A stretch of 44,246 nucleotides of DNA from Verrucomicrobiota bacterium (lineage in GTDB: Bacteria > Verrucomicrobiota > Verrucomicrobiia > Limisphaerales > CANJSG01): positions 1-44,246 of the forward strand of contig CANJSG010000010.1 in assembly GCA_947476875.1 (NCBI GenBank), written 5' to 3'. Of this stretch, positions 20,038-29,273 are shown piece after piece. The notes under the pieces are model-generated. The model saw nothing but the letters and a program-made list of their open reading frames with translations, did not search any database and was not told where the DNA came from. The position numbers and the translations under genes were made by a program. Each line of letters opens with the position of its first letter. Positions within the stretch are counted from its first letter, which is position 1.

Positions 20038-23000
20038 TGCTCCAGGGCCTCATCAAGTTCTCGCTCCGGTTCCGCGGCATCGTCGTGGCGCTGTCGTGCC
20101 TCGTCTTCGCCTACGGCATCTATGTTGCGACGCGTGCCAAGCTCGACGTGTTCCCGGACTTCGTCCCGCCCCAGGTCACGATCCAGACGGAAGCGCCCGG
20201 GCTTTCCCCGGAACAGGTAGAAGCCTTGGTCACTCGGCCCGTCGAGACGGCGGTCAATGGGCTGGGCAACCAGGAGTCGATGCGGTCGGAGTCCATCCAG
20301 GGACTCTCGATCATCACGGTGGTTTTCAAGGAAGGCACCGCGATCCTGCCCGCGCGCCAATTGCTGGCGGAGAAGCTCGGTGAAACCGCCGGCCTGCTTC
20401 CCGCCGGAGTGAAGGCCCCCAAGATGTCGCCGCTGGTTTCGGCGACGATGGACCTGCTGAAGATCGGCCTCGTCAGCGACAAACTATCGCCGATGGAGCT
20501 GCGGACCTTCGCCGACTGGACGTTGAAACCACGCCTGCTGGCCGTGCCCGGCGTGGCTAGATGCATCGTGTTCGGCGGCGAGGTCAGGCAACTGCAGGTC
20601 CGGGTTCATCCCGAGAGACTGCTCCAACAGAACCTCGCCTTGAACGACGTGTTGGCGGCGGCGCGTCTCGCCGGCGGCGTGCGCGGCGCGGGCTTCGTTG
20701 AAACGGAGAACCAGCGCATCGTCATCCAGACCGAGGGCCAGTCGCTCACGCCGGAGGCGTTGGCGCAGGTGGTCATCGTCACGGGAACCAACGGCTTGCC
20801 CATCCGGCTGAAGGATGTGGCGACCGTGGCCGAAGGTGCGGAACCGAAATTCGGTGACACGCTGGTCATGGGACGGCCGGGCGTGCTCATGGCGATGGCC
20901 AGCCAATTCGGGGCCAATACGATGGAGGTCACGACCGCGTTGGAGGAGGCCTTGGAGAACATGAAGCCCGTGTTCGCCAGTTCCGGCATCACGCTGTATC
21001 CGCGCCTGCACCGGCCCGCGTCGTTCATCGAAGCGTCGCTGAAGAACATCCGGCATTCGCTCGTGCTGGGCGCCGTCCTCGTGGCCGTCGTGCTCTTCCT
21101 TTTCCTCGGCAATCTCCGCACGGCCTTCATCTCTCTGACGGCCATTCCCCTTTCCCTGCTGGGCGCGATCATCGTCCTGGATCGCCTCGGCGTGACGCTC
21201 AACACCATCACGCTCGGCGGCCTGGCCATCGCCATCGGGGAGGTCGTGGACGACGCGATCATCGACGTGGAAAACATCCTGCGCCGGCTCCGCGAAAACC
21301 AGACGTTGCCTACGCCACGGCCGGTGTTCCGGGTGATCCTCGACGCCTCGCTCGAAGTCCGCACCGCCGTCGTCTACGCCACGTTCATCGTCGCGCTCGT
21401 GTTCCTGCCGGTGCTGACGCTGACCGGGTTGCAGGGCAGTTTCTTTGCGCCGCTCGCCTTCAGCTACATCCTCGCGATCCTCGCGTCGTTGGCCGTGGCG
21501 CTGACGCTCACGCCCGCCCTGACCTTCCTCTTTTTCGCGAAGGGCGCGGGCCGGGAAACGCCGCCCCGGCTGCAGACGTTTCTCCGCCGGATCTACGAGC
21601 GCCTTCTCGGCGGCGTCGCGCGGCATCCGGTCCCGATCGTCGTGGCGGTTGCGCTGCTGTGCCTGCTCGCGTTGGTGCGGCTGCCGTTCGTGGGGAAAGA
21701 GTTCCTTCCCGAGTTCCGCGAAGGCCACTTCGTCCTCCAGGTTTCCACCGCGCCTGGAACGTCGCTTCCGGAGATGCTCCGTGTCGGCAAACAGGTTTCC
21801 GCTGCGCTGCTTGCCAATCCGCACATCGCCACCGTCGAACTGCAGGCGGGCCGCGCCGAACAAGGCGAGGACACATGGGGGCCGCATCGCAGCGAGTTCC
21901 ACGTCGAACTCAAGCCGCTGTCCGGCGAGGAGGAGGAGCACGTCGGGCCGGAGATCCGCGCCACCCTTGAAAAGATTCCCGGCATCCAGTTCGAGGTGAT
22001 GACGTTCCTCGGCGACCGCATAGCTGAAAGCATCAGCGGCGAAACCGCGCCCGTGGTCGTGAACCTGTTCGGCGATGATCTGGAAACTCTCGACGCCAAG
22101 GCCGCCGAAGTCGCGGGTCTGCTGAATGCGGAACTCCACGCGGCGGACGTGCAGGTGAAGTCGCCTCCCGGCGCGCCGCGCATGGCCGTTCGGCTGCGCA
22201 CGGACCGTCTGGTCACGCTGGGCTTCCGGCCGGTCGAAGTGCTCGAAGCCATCCAAACGGCGTATCAAGGCACGGTCGTGGCCCAGGTCTATCGGGAGAA
22301 CCAGGTATCCGACGTGGCCGTGATGCTCGACGCCACAAACCTCCGTGACCCCGAAGCGGTGGCCGATCTGATCCTCCGCAATCCCACCGGCCTGAGCGTG
22401 CCGTTGCGCGAACTGGCGGACGTGTATCGCACGAGCGGACGCTTCTCCATCCTCCACGAAGGCGCACGCCGACGGCAGACCGTGACGTGCAATCCGGGAG
22501 TGCGCGACGTCACGTCGTTCGTGGCCGCCGCCCGCAAAACGATGGCCGAGAAGCTGAAGCTCCCGCAGGGGATGTATCTGGAATTCGGCGGCGCGGCCGA
22601 GGCGCAGAGCGCGGCCACCCGTCAACTCCTGCTTCATTCCGCCATCGCGGGCGTGGGCATACTGCTCCTCCTGCTCGTGGTGCTGGGCAACTGGCGCAAC
22701 CTCTTCCTGCTCCTGCTCAATCTGCCTTTCGCCCTCGTGGGCGGCGTGCTCGCCGTTTACCTGTCCGGCCTGTTCGGTGAACCGGGTGAGGGCGCGCTGA
22801 CGATGGGATCGCTCGTGGGCTTCGTGACGCTCTTCGGCATCACGACGCGCAATTCGATCATGCTGCTCTCGCATTATGAGCACCTCGTGCACGTCGAGGG
22901 CAGGCCGTGGAACGCCGCCACCGCCGTCCTGGGCGCGGGCGAACGCCTCGTGCCGATCCTGATCACCGCGCTGGTGACCGCGCTCGGACTGCTCCCGCTC

Positions 23001-23162
23001 GCGATCGGCAGCGGCGAAGCCGGCCGTGAAATCGAAGGCCCCATGGCCGTCGTGATCCTCGGCGGCCTGGTCACGTCCACCGCGCTGAACCTGCTGGTGC
23101 TGCCCACGCTGGCCGCATGGTGGTTCGACCCGAGGCGTTCCCGCGATACGATCGAGTCCTGA
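20037..23162 (+). CDS. HME-type RND efflux pump, CusA/CzcA family
   Basis: 1041 residues; the start overlaps the adaptor stop (TAATG). The RND plan is clear: TM1 (about 12-31), porter domain, TM2-6 (about 338-500), second TM7 (about 531-550), second porter domain, and TM8-12 (about 860-1030). HME markers are [12 protein letters not shown] (37-48), [11 protein letters not shown], and a TM4 with D405/D406 and E412 ([13 protein letters not shown]), equivalent to the proton-relay acids. The three methionines that bind Cu(I)/Ag(I) in E. coli CusA (M573, M623, M672) have no counterparts in the matching segments here. Divalent metal or organic substrates are therefore at least as likely. Acts with the two preceding subunits as a tripartite exporter. 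Confidence 0.95.
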   Translation: MLQGLIKFSLRFRGIVVALSCLVFAYGIYVATRAKLDVFPDFVPPQVTIQTEAPGLSPEQVEALVTRPVETAVNGLGNQESMRSESIQGLSIITVVFKEGTAILPARQLLAEKLGETAGLLPAGVKAPKMSPLVSATMDLLKIGLVSDKLSPMELRTFADWTLKPRLLAVPGVARCIVFGGEVRQLQVRVHPERLLQQNLALNDVLAAARLAGGVRGAGFVETENQRIVIQTEGQSLTPEALAQVVIVTGTNGLPIRLKDVATVAEGAEPKFGDTLVMGRPGVLMAMASQFGANTMEVTTALEEALENMKPVFASSGITLYPRLHRPASFIEASLKNIRHSLVLGAVLVAVVLFLFLGNLRTAFISLTAIPLSLLGAIIVLDRLGVTLNTITLGGLAIAIGEVVDDAIIDVENILRRLRENQTLPTPRPVFRVILDASLEVRTAVVYATFIVALVFLPVLTLTGLQGSFFAPLAFSYILAILASLAVALTLTPALTFLFFAKGAGRETPPRLQTFLRRIYERLLGGVARHPVPIVVAVALLCLLALVRLPFVGKEFLPEFREGHFVLQVSTAPGTSLPEMLRVGKQVSAALLANPHIATVELQAGRAEQGEDTWGPHRSEFHVELKPLSGEEEEHVGPEIRATLEKIPGIQFEVMTFLGDRIAESISGETAPVVVNLFGDDLETLDAKAAEVAGLLNAELHAADVQVKSPPGAPRMAVRLRTDRLVTLGFRPVEVLEAIQTAYQGTVVAQVYRENQVSDVAVMLDATNLRDPEAVADLILRNPTGLSVPLRELADVYRTSGRFSILHEGARRRQTVTCNPGVRDVTSFVAAARKTMAEKLKLPQGMYLEFGGAAEAQSAATRQLLLHSAIAGVGILLLLLVVLGNWRNLFLLLLNLPFALVGGVLAVYLSGLFGEPGEGALTMGSLVGFVTLFGITTRNSIMLLSHYEHLVHVEGRPWNAATAVLGAGERLVPILITALVTALGLLPLAIGSGEAGREIEGPMAVVILGGLVTSTALNLLVLPTLAAWWFDPRRSRDTIES

Positions 23163-23247
23163 GCGGGCCGACGCTGTCGGACAGCCAGATCCGGTCCGCT
23201 GGAAGTTTTTCGTGAAACGCGGCCCAAGCCCCGTAACCTCACCGCGC

Positions 23248-24042
23248 ATGCAGCAGTATCACGACCTTCTCCGCCTCGTGCTTGAGAAGGGGAAATTCCG
23301 CCAGGACCGCACCGGCGTCGGCACCCATTCCGTCTTCGGCGCCCAGACGCGCTTCCGGCTCGGCGACGGCTTTCCCCTCGTCACGACCAAGAAGGTCCAC
23401 CTCAAGTCCATCCTCTACGAGCTGCTCTGGTTCCTGCGCGGCGAGACGAACGTGAAGTGGCTCCAGGAACACGGCGTGACCATCTGGAACGAATGGGCCG
23501 ACAAGGACGGCAACCTCGGCCGCGTCTACGGCGCGCAGTGGTGCGACTGGCGCACGTCCGACGGGCGCTCGATCAACCAGATCGACTCCGTCATCGCCGC
23601 GATCAAGAAAACCCCCCACAGCCGCCGCCACATCGTCAGCGCGTGGAATGCCGGCGAAGTGGATTCGATGGCGTTGCCGCCGTGCCACGCCTTGTTCCAG
23701 TTCTACGTCGATGACGGCGAACTGAGCTGCCAGCTCTACCAGCGGAGCGCGGACATCTTCCTCGGCGTGCCCTTCAACATCGCCAGCTACGCGCTGCTCA
23801 CGATGATGGTCGCGCAGGTCTGCGGCCTGAAGCCGGGCGATTTCGTCCACACCTTCGGCGACCTGCACCTCTACGCGAACCATGTCGAGCAGGCGAAACT
23901 CCAGCTAAGCCGGGAGCCGAAGCCGTTGCCGACGATGAAGGTCAATCTCGCCCGCACCGGCATCCACGACTTCGTCTACGAGGACTTTGAACTCGTCGGC
24001 TACGATCCGCATCCGGCCATCAAGGCGCCCATCGCCGTCTGA
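23248..24042 (+). CDS. thyA: Thymidylate synthase
   Basis: Converts dUMP to dTMP with methylene-THF. From the ATG at 23248 the product is 264 residues, the same length as E. coli ThyA, with the catalytic Cys at position 146 ([12 protein letters not shown]). Other signatures: [11 protein letters not shown], [15 protein letters not shown] [37 protein letters not shown], and [13 protein letters not shown] longer GTG-initiated frame adds only an unconserved leader. No folA lies next to it, unlike in many thyA loci. Confidence 0.98.
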   Translation: MQQYHDLLRLVLEKGKFRQDRTGVGTHSVFGAQTRFRLGDGFPLVTTKKVHLKSILYELLWFLRGETNVKWLQEHGVTIWNEWADKDGNLGRVYGAQWCDWRTSDGRSINQIDSVIAAIKKTPHSRRHIVSAWNAGEVDSMALPPCHALFQFYVDDGELSCQLYQRSADIFLGVPFNIASYALLTMMVAQVCGLKPGDFVHTFGDLHLYANHVEQAKLQLSREPKPLPTMKVNLARTGIHDFVYEDFELVGYDPHPAIKAPIAV

Positions 24043-24055
24043 AGCGGCCCTTGTT

Positions 24056-25003
24056 GTGAACGAATTCCTCGCCAAGGCCGCCGACCATTTCACGCTCGCG
24101 CTCGCGGAGTTGATGCACGCGGAGTCCGCTCCGAGGGCCCCGCGCTCCGCGGAGGCTAAGGCGCTCCTCGAACGCCCCGACTTCTTCGCGCCAGAGGTCG
24201 CCCCGGCGGAACTGGTCTTCAGCGGCGACGTGGACTTCACCTTCCAATCCCCCGTGCCCGCCGAGGAACCGGAGAACCGGACGGTGCACGGGCGATTCTT
24301 CAGGGCTGGATCCAGTTTGGCCGCGCGGCCGGCGGTCGTGCTCATCCACGGCTGGAACGACGAGGTCGGCTACCATCTGCGGCAACCGACGATTGCGCGG
24401 GAGTTCAATGCCCGCGGGCTTCATTGCGTGATGCTGGAGCTGCCGTATCACATGCATCGCCGGCCCGAGGCGCCGCCGGCCATCCGGGATTTCATCTCGG
24501 GAGACCTCGCGGCGATGATCGGCGCAACCCACCGGTCGATCGCGGAACACCGGGCGTTGTTCGGCTTCTTGGAGAAGGCCGGCTGCAGCCGGATGGGGCT
24601 CTGGGGATATTCGCTGGGCGGTTGGCTGGCGGGATTGCTCTCCTGCCACGATCCACGGGTCGACTCGCTCGTGATCGGCACGCCGATGTGCGACATCCGC
24701 GCCACGGTCGCGAACCTCGGGTTCTGCCGCCCGGTCCGGGAAAGCCTGCGCCGCGAGCCGCTGGACATCTCGGTGCTGAACCTCACGAACCACCCGCCGC
24801 TCGTCCCGCTCGACCGCATGCTCCTTTACGTGGGGGAGCACGACCAGTTCATCCCGGCTGACAGTCTGGAAGCCCTGTGGCAGGCGTGGGGCCGGCCGGA
24901 GCGGCGCATCGAACCGCATGGCCACATGACCATCCTCGGACCGCGGCGGATTCTTCACGCGACGGAGGATTGGCTGGAGAAGAAGCTGATCCGCCGTGGT
25001 TGA
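24056..25003 (+). CDS. Alpha/beta-hydrolase-fold protein
   Basis: 315 residues from the GTG at 24056, 13 bp after the thyA stop; longer in-frame starts would lie inside thyA. The hydrolase core has HGW oxyanion motif (VVLIHGWND, about 95-102), nucleophile Ser186 in GYSLGG, a probable acid Asp263 (VGEHDQF) and a probable base His288 or His290 (PHGHMT). The N-terminal ~60 residues are helical and not part of the fold. No signal peptide. It looks like a cytoplasmic serine hydrolase; the substrate is unknown. Tight spacing suggests cotranscription with thyA, without an obvious functional link. Confidence 0.85.
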   Translation: MNEFLAKAADHFTLALAELMHAESAPRAPRSAEAKALLERPDFFAPEVAPAELVFSGDVDFTFQSPVPAEEPENRTVHGRFFRAGSSLAARPAVVLIHGWNDEVGYHLRQPTIAREFNARGLHCVMLELPYHMHRRPEAPPAIRDFISGDLAAMIGATHRSIAEHRALFGFLEKAGCSRMGLWGYSLGGWLAGLLSCHDPRVDSLVIGTPMCDIRATVANLGFCRPVRESLRREPLDISVLNLTNHPPLVPLDRMLLYVGEHDQFIPADSLEALWQAWGRPERRIEPHGHMTILGPRRILHATEDWLEKKLIRRG

Positions 25004-25079
25004 GGCAGGATCCGCTGCGAGGCCGTTGTTGCTCCGGCCAGCCGTTTGGCGTTAAGACCCCGGCAGTCGTTTTCTCCGA

Positions 25080-25706
25080 ATGAACCTGCCCAACAAGCTG
25101 ACCGTCTCCCGCTTCTTTTTCACGGCGGCGTTCCTCTGGGCCATGTTCTCCCGCTCACCGGTCAACGACACGTTGGCCCTGATCTTTTTCGGCATCGCCG
25201 GATTGACCGACTATTTCGACGGCAAGATCGCCCGGTCGCGCGGACTGATCACCAACTTCGGCGCGTTGATGGATCCGCTGGCGGACAAGGTCATGACGTG
25301 CGCGGCCTTCATCGCCCTCGTCGAGCGCCACATGATCTCGCAGCCGGAGGTGGTCTTTCAAATCGGCTCCGCCGGGTTCCGCCCGAAGGTCGAGGCGTGG
25401 ATGGTCGTGATCATCGTGACGCGGGAGCTCGCGATCACCGGCCTGCGCCTGTTGGCGGCTTCGAAGGGCGTGGTCCTTTCGGCCGAACGTTACGGGAAAC
25501 ACAAAACCATCTCGCAGATCGCGGCGATCCTCGGGCTGCTGGTGCTGGATGCCCACGTCGAATGGTGGCCGCTGCTGAAGGGGTTCTTCGCTCCTTGGAC
25601 GGCGGCGTTCGCCCTGGCCGCGCTTTGGCTGACCGTGCTGCTCACGGCCATGTCCGGCGTGATCTATCTGTGGCGAAACCGGGCGCTGTATCTGGAGGAC
25701 ATGTGA
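25080..25706 (+). CDS. pgsA: CDP-diacylglycerol-glycerol-3-phosphate 3-phosphatidyltransferase
   Basis: Makes phosphatidylglycerophosphate at the inner membrane. The 208-residue protein has several transmembrane helices and the full CDP-alcohol phosphotransferase motif: D44, D47-G48, A51-R52, G61, D65 and D69 (DYFDGKIAR then GALMDPLAD). It is followed by pgpA, encoding the next step, 70 bp downstream. Confidence 0.96.
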   Translation: MNLPNKLTVSRFFFTAAFLWAMFSRSPVNDTLALIFFGIAGLTDYFDGKIARSRGLITNFGALMDPLADKVMTCAAFIALVERHMISQPEVVFQIGSAGFRPKVEAWMVVIIVTRELAITGLRLLAASKGVVLSAERYGKHKTISQIAAILGLLVLDAHVEWWPLLKGFFAPWTAAFALAALWLTVLLTAMSGVIYLWRNRALYLEDM

Positions 25707-25776
25707 CCGCGAAGCTCGAAGGCCGAAGGCCAAATACCGAAGGAAACCAGAATTCCGAAATTTTGCTGGAACCGGT

Positions 25777-26262
25777 ATGAACCTCCGTGATCGCGCCGTG
25801 CTCTTCGTTGCCGAGGGATTCGGCTCGGGCCGCCTGAAGCCGGGGCCGGGAACCTGGGGAACCTTCGTCGGACTGGCCTGGCATGCGCTGCTGGTCGGGC
25901 TGCTTCCGCCTTGGGCGTGGGCGGCAGCGGTCGTGGTGACAACTTTTCTGGCGGTGCCCGTCTGTGCCAAGGCGGAGAAACTTCTCGGCCAGGAAGATCC
26001 CGGCAGCGTGGTGCTCGACGAGATCGTGGCGGTGCCGTGGTGTTTCGCGGGTGCCGTGCTTTTCCACGTCGCGCCACTCGCCCAGTTCCCTTGGGTGCTG
26101 TGGGCCGCGGTGTTCGTCGGCTTCCGGTTCTTCGACATCGTGAAGCCCCCGCCGATCCGGCAGTTGCAGGATTTTCCCAACGGTTGGGGCGTGGTGGTGG
26201 ACGACGTCGCCGCGGCGATCGCGACGGCCGTGGTTGTCAGCCTTGTGTCGTTGATCGGATGA
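25777..26262 (+). CDS. pgpA: Phosphatidylglycerophosphatase A
   Basis: Removes phosphate from PGP to give phosphatidylglycerol. The 161-residue membrane protein has the family blocks: GSGRLKPGPGTWGTF near the N-terminus, DPGSVVLDEIV, FRFFDIVKPPPIRQ, and GWGVVVDDVAAA, with four hydrophobic segments. It converges with the dctA-like gene, their stops 9 bp apart. The spacer from pgsA contains a short A/G-rich dispersed-repeat-like sequence (25709-25765), so cotranscription is likely but not tight. Confidence 0.95.
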   Translation: MNLRDRAVLFVAEGFGSGRLKPGPGTWGTFVGLAWHALLVGLLPPWAWAAAVVVTTFLAVPVCAKAEKLLGQEDPGSVVLDEIVAVPWCFAGAVLFHVAPLAQFPWVLWAAVFVGFRFFDIVKPPPIRQLQDFPNGWGVVVDDVAAAIATAVVVSLVSLIG

Positions 26263-26271
26263 CGCCCGGCC

Positions 26272-27570
26272 TCACGCTGTGGTTTCGTCGGACGGCCCGA
26301 GAGCAATCCGTTCCCTCACGGTTTCGGCGGACACTTCCTTTTCCCAGCGGCTGATCACGACGGTGGCGACGCCGTTGCCGATGAGGTTGGTGATGGCGCG
26401 GCCTTCGCTCATGAACCGGTCGATGCCCACCAACAGGGCGAGGCTTTCGATCGGGATCGAAGGCACGACGGCCAACGTCGCCGCCAACGCCACGAAGCCC
26501 GCGCCGGTCACGCCGCTGGCGCCCTTGGAACTGAGCATGGCGACGATCAGCAATGAGATCTGGGCCTTGAGATCGAGCGGCGTATTCGTCGCCTGCGCCA
26601 GAAAGACCGCCCCCATCGTCATGTAGATGTTGGTGCCGTCGAGGTTGAAGCTGTAGCCCGTCGGGATGACGAGCCCGACGGTTCCCGGCGCGCAGCCGAG
26701 GCGCTTCATCTTCTGGATCATTCCCGGCAACGCGGTTTCGCTGGAACTGGTTCCTAGCACGAGCAGCAACTCCTCCTTGATGTAGCCGAGGAACCGGAAG
26801 ATCGAGAAACCCGCCATCCGCGCGATCAATCCGAGCACGACCACCACGAACACTCCGGCCGTGAAATAGAACGCGAGCATCAACGAGCCGAGACGGGTCA
26901 AGGAGCCGATGCCGAAGCTGCCGACGGTGAAGGCCATCGCGCCCAGCGCGCCGAGCGGGGCGAACTGCACGATCCGGCTCATGATGCCGAAGAAGAGCTG
27001 CGCGATGACGTCGATGGTGTGGAGGATCGGCCGCCCGCGTTCACCGAGGGCGTTCAAGGCGAACGCGGTCAGGACAGAAACCAGCAGCACCTGGAGCAGG
27101 TCGCCCTTGGCGAAGGCGTCGAAGAAACTGTTGGGAATGATGTTCAGCAGGAAGTCGACGGTGCTCAGCGACTGGGCGCGGGTGGCGAGGTCCTTGCCCG
27201 TTTCCAGCGACCGCGTATCGAGCGCTTTCGGGTCGATGTTGAAGCCGTCGCCGGGGCGCAGGACGTTGACCACGACGAGCCCGATGATGAGCGCCAGCGT
27301 GGAGACGACTTCGAAGTAGAGGATCGTCTTCGCCCCGACCCGCCCGAGGCGTTTCATGTCGGACATCGAGGCGATGCCGTGGACCACCGTGCAGAAAATG
27401 ATCGGGGCGATGACCATCTTCACCAGCTTGATGAAGGCGTCCCCGAGCGGCTTCAACTGCTTGCCGGTGTCGGGATAGAAATGACCGAGCCACACGCCCA
27501 CCGCGACCGCGATCAGCACCTGCACGTAGAGAATGCGATACCATCGGACTCGGGCGGTGACGGGCTGCAT
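26272..27570 (-). CDS. Dicarboxylate/amino acid:cation symporter, DctA-like
   Basis: 432 residues from the ATG at 27570, chosen to match DctA/GltP length (~430); an in-frame frame extends 57 codons further without conserved sequence. Inner-membrane carrier of the DAACS family. Signature segments: [18 protein letters not shown] (TM2), [11 protein letters not shown] (hairpin 1), [16 protein letters not shown] (TM7 substrate/cation site), [13 protein letters not shown] (hairpin 2) and the TM8 ISNLIGN-like [16 protein letters not shown]. It imports C4-dicarboxylates or glutamate/aspartate with H+ or Na+; which one cannot be read. Divergent from the pseudopilin gene, with a palindromic operator candidate between. 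Confidence 0.93.
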   Translation of the reverse strand: MQPVTARVRWYRILYVQVLIAVAVGVWLGHFYPDTGKQLKPLGDAFIKLVKMVIAPIIFCTVVHGIASMSDMKRLGRVGAKTILYFEVVSTLALIIGLVVVNVLRPGDGFNIDPKALDTRSLETGKDLATRAQSLSTVDFLLNIIPNSFFDAFAKGDLLQVLLVSVLTAFALNALGERGRPILHTIDVIAQLFFGIMSRIVQFAPLGALGAMAFTVGSFGIGSLTRLGSLMLAFYFTAGVFVVVVLGLIARMAGFSIFRFLGYIKEELLLVLGTSSSETALPGMIQKMKRLGCAPGTVGLVIPTGYSFNLDGTNIYMTMGAVFLAQATNTPLDLKAQISLLIVAMLSSKGASGVTGAGFVALAATLAVVPSIPIESLALLVGIDRFMSEGRAITNLIGNGVATVVISRWEKEVSAETVRERIALGPSDETTA

Positions 27571-27685
27571 CCAGCTGCAATGACAGGACGACCGGCTTTG
27601 GATCAAGCGTCCCGGTTCCATGAGGGGCGTTATCCGCCGCCTTTCTCCCGGGCCCAGCCCGGTGGCCCTCCCATCAAAAACAATC

Positions 27686-27705
27686 TTGATACGCAAGCGT
27701 ATCAA
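27686..27705. promoter_or_regulatory. 20-bp palindrome, candidate operator
   Basis: TTGATACGC-AA-GCGTATCAA is a perfect 9+9 inverted repeat around a 2-bp centre. It lies 116-135 bp upstream of the DctA-like start and upstream of the pseudopilin gene, in the only divergent intergenic region here with strong dyad symmetry. It resembles a TetR- or LacI-type operator; no such regulator is encoded in the window. Confidence 0.55.
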
Positions 27706-27726
27706 TGCGTGCAGCTCCTGTGCGTC

Positions 27727-27740
27727 TGAGTGCACACTCA
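27727..27740. promoter_or_regulatory. Second palindrome, 14 bp
   Basis: TGAGTG-CA-CACTCA is a perfect 6+6 inverted repeat, 21 bp from the larger palindrome and 8 bp before a consensus -35 hexamer. It could be a second regulator site. Confidence 0.4.
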
Positions 27741-27748
27741 TCGATCCG

Positions 27749-27777
27749 TTGACAGCGCGACCATCCGAGAATCAACT
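27749..27777 (+). promoter_or_regulatory. Candidate sigma-70 promoter for the pseudopilin gene
   Basis: Consensus -35 TTGACA (27749-27754) with a weak -10 TCAACT (27772-27777) at 17-bp spacing. Transcription would run through the C11 tract at 27787-27797 into the pseudopilin gene at 27822. Confidence 0.4.
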
Positions 27778-27786
27778 TCGAACTCG

Positions 27787-27797
27787 CCCCCCCCCCC
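27787..27797 (+). repeat. Homopolymeric C11 tract
   Basis: Eleven consecutive C residues, ending 24 bp before the pseudopilin ATG and 9 bp after a candidate -10. The tract is long enough for slipped-strand length change. Confidence 0.85.
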
Positions 27798-27821
27798 GGT
27801 TCCACCAGTCTAACCCGACTT

Positions 27822-28673
27822 ATGAAATCCATTCATACCCGACTCCTCCAACGCGGCTTCACCCTAATCGAACTGCTTGTCGTCATCGCCATCATTGCGA
27901 TCCTCGCCGGCATGCTCCTTCCCGCCCTGAGCAAGGCCAAAGAGCGCACCCAGTTGACCGTCGATCTGAACAACCAGAAACAGATCATGATGGCGATCCA
28001 CATGTATACCGCCGACAACGTGGAAAATCTGCCTGCGCCGGGTTGGGGCATGGCCGTGGATTCGTGGCTCATTCGTCCGGAAACCCAGTCGAAATACTTC
28101 TGGCAAACCCCGGTCGGAGTAAATCCCAGTTTGATCGGGCTGATCGTCAAATCCCAGACCGACATGGCCAAGACCGGCCAGCTCAATCCCTACTACAAGG
28201 ACACGAAGATCCTCGTCTGCCCCAAGGATCTGACCGAACAGGCGGGCTCGAAGAAAGCCCTCTGGCTGCAGCGCGAAGTGTTGATCTCGAGCTATGTGAT
28301 GAACGGCTCGATCACGAGCTTCAGCAGCGGTGTGCAGGGCAGGAAGGGCCGGACCCACAAGATCACCTCGTTCAAGCCCAACGCCGTCCTAATGTGGGAA
28401 GCAGATGAGATGACCCCGTTCTGGTTCAACGACTCGTCGAGTTACCCGGACGAAGGCATTTCCCAGCGGCATCTCTCGTCGCGGGCCACCAGCTCCACGG
28501 TCGACGCCGGCGGCGGCGCCAGCATCGGCGTGGCCGATGGCAGCGCCCAGAGCATGAAGTTCTCGCGCTACTACAAGCTGGCCGGTCCCGTCGGCCAACG
28601 CGGCAAGGGCGTGACCCCGGCTCCCAACGAGTTCTGGAACCAGCCCGATCATCCCCGTGGTGGAGCGCAGTAA
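27822..28673 (+). CDS. Type II/IV pseudopilin-like protein (prepilin N-methylation motif)
   Basis: 283 residues. N-terminal prepilin motif [20 protein letters not shown]: cleavage after Gly12, Phe methylation, Glu at +5, one hydrophobic helix. The C-terminal domain has [21 protein letters not shown], resembling the H-x-DG element of the abundant pseudopilin-like proteins of Verrucomicrobiota and Planctomycetota. Processed by a prepilin peptidase and exported through a T2SS or related machine, neither of which is encoded nearby. It is followed 21 bp later by a lipoprotein gene, probably in the same transcript. Confidence 0.92.
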   Translation: MKSIHTRLLQRGFTLIELLVVIAIIAILAGMLLPALSKAKERTQLTVDLNNQKQIMMAIHMYTADNVENLPAPGWGMAVDSWLIRPETQSKYFWQTPVGVNPSLIGLIVKSQTDMAKTGQLNPYYKDTKILVCPKDLTEQAGSKKALWLQREVLISSYVMNGSITSFSSGVQGRKGRTHKITSFKPNAVLMWEADEMTPFWFNDSSSYPDEGISQRHLSSRATSSTVDAGGGASIGVADGSAQSMKFSRYYKLAGPVGQRGKGVTPAPNEFWNQPDHPRGGAQ

Positions 28674-28694
28674 GTCGCCACGACCTCTCCAGCC

Positions 28695-29132
28695 ATGAGC
28701 AACATCACCAAGTTCGCAGCCATTCCCGTGCTCGTCGCCGTGTTCTGCGCGACCGGCTGTGGCAAGAAGAAGGAAGCGGTCATCACCCAGACTCCTCCTC
28801 CGGCGACGAATGCGCCGGGCGAGGCGAAGTCGAGCTTGAGCCGTGGCGACTCGGCCGAGTTCACGGTGGCCCCGGTGTTTGATCCGAGCGGCGGGGTGAA
28901 CTTCAACAGCGTCGATTCGTTTCTCCAGCAGGGCCTTTACGACCAGGCGGTCCTGAGTGTCATGACCGCCCAGAAAAATGGCAGCGGAACGGTCGATGAT
29001 TCCCTAAAACTGCAGCGGAAGATGCAGGATATCCAGGCCGCCGTCATCGCGAAGGCGGCCAACGGCGATGCCCGGGCCATGGAGGCCATGAGGCTCCTCC
29101 GCAAGACAGCCCCGTCCGGTGGCGGACGTTGA
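28695..29132 (+). CDS. Hypothetical lipoprotein
   Basis: 145 residues with signal peptide and lipobox ATGC (Cys22), then a lysine patch (GKKKEAV). The mature part is mostly low complexity up to about residue 60, then a helical C-terminal half (FLQQGLYDQAVLSVMTAQ, DSLKLQRKMQDIQAAVIAKAANG). No domain recognised. It lies 21 bp after the pseudopilin gene and is closed by a strong terminator hairpin, so the two form a short operon. Confidence 0.75.
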   Translation: MSNITKFAAIPVLVAVFCATGCGKKKEAVITQTPPPATNAPGEAKSSLSRGDSAEFTVAPVFDPSGGVNFNSVDSFLQQGLYDQAVLSVMTAQKNGSGTVDDSLKLQRKMQDIQAAVIAKAANGDARAMEAMRLLRKTAPSGGGR

Positions 29133-29176
29133 TCCGTTTCCCGACGAACCCCCGATAAACCCAGCCCAACCCATGC

Positions 29177-29204
29177 GACGGCCGTCGGATTCATCCGACG
29201 GCCG
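29177..29204 (+). terminator. Strong hairpin terminator after the pseudopilin/lipoprotein operon
   Basis: Perfect 12-bp GC-rich stem ACGGCCGTCGGA (29177-29188) / TCCGACGGCCGT (29193-29204) with a TTCA loop, followed by a T-rich stretch (TTCATTT). It lies 45 bp after the lipoprotein stop. Confidence 0.8.
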
Positions 29205-29273
29205 TTTCATTTCCGGGAAATCGTTTGGTCTGCCCGCCGTCCGGTGTTATCCGTCCCCCTTCATTTTCAAGCC

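Noticed and set aside
20484-23249. 921-codon minus-strand open frame opposite the RND pump
   Set aside because: Exact antisense of a conserved RND pump; Gln/Arg/His-rich product with no domain, a typical shadow in GC-rich DNA.
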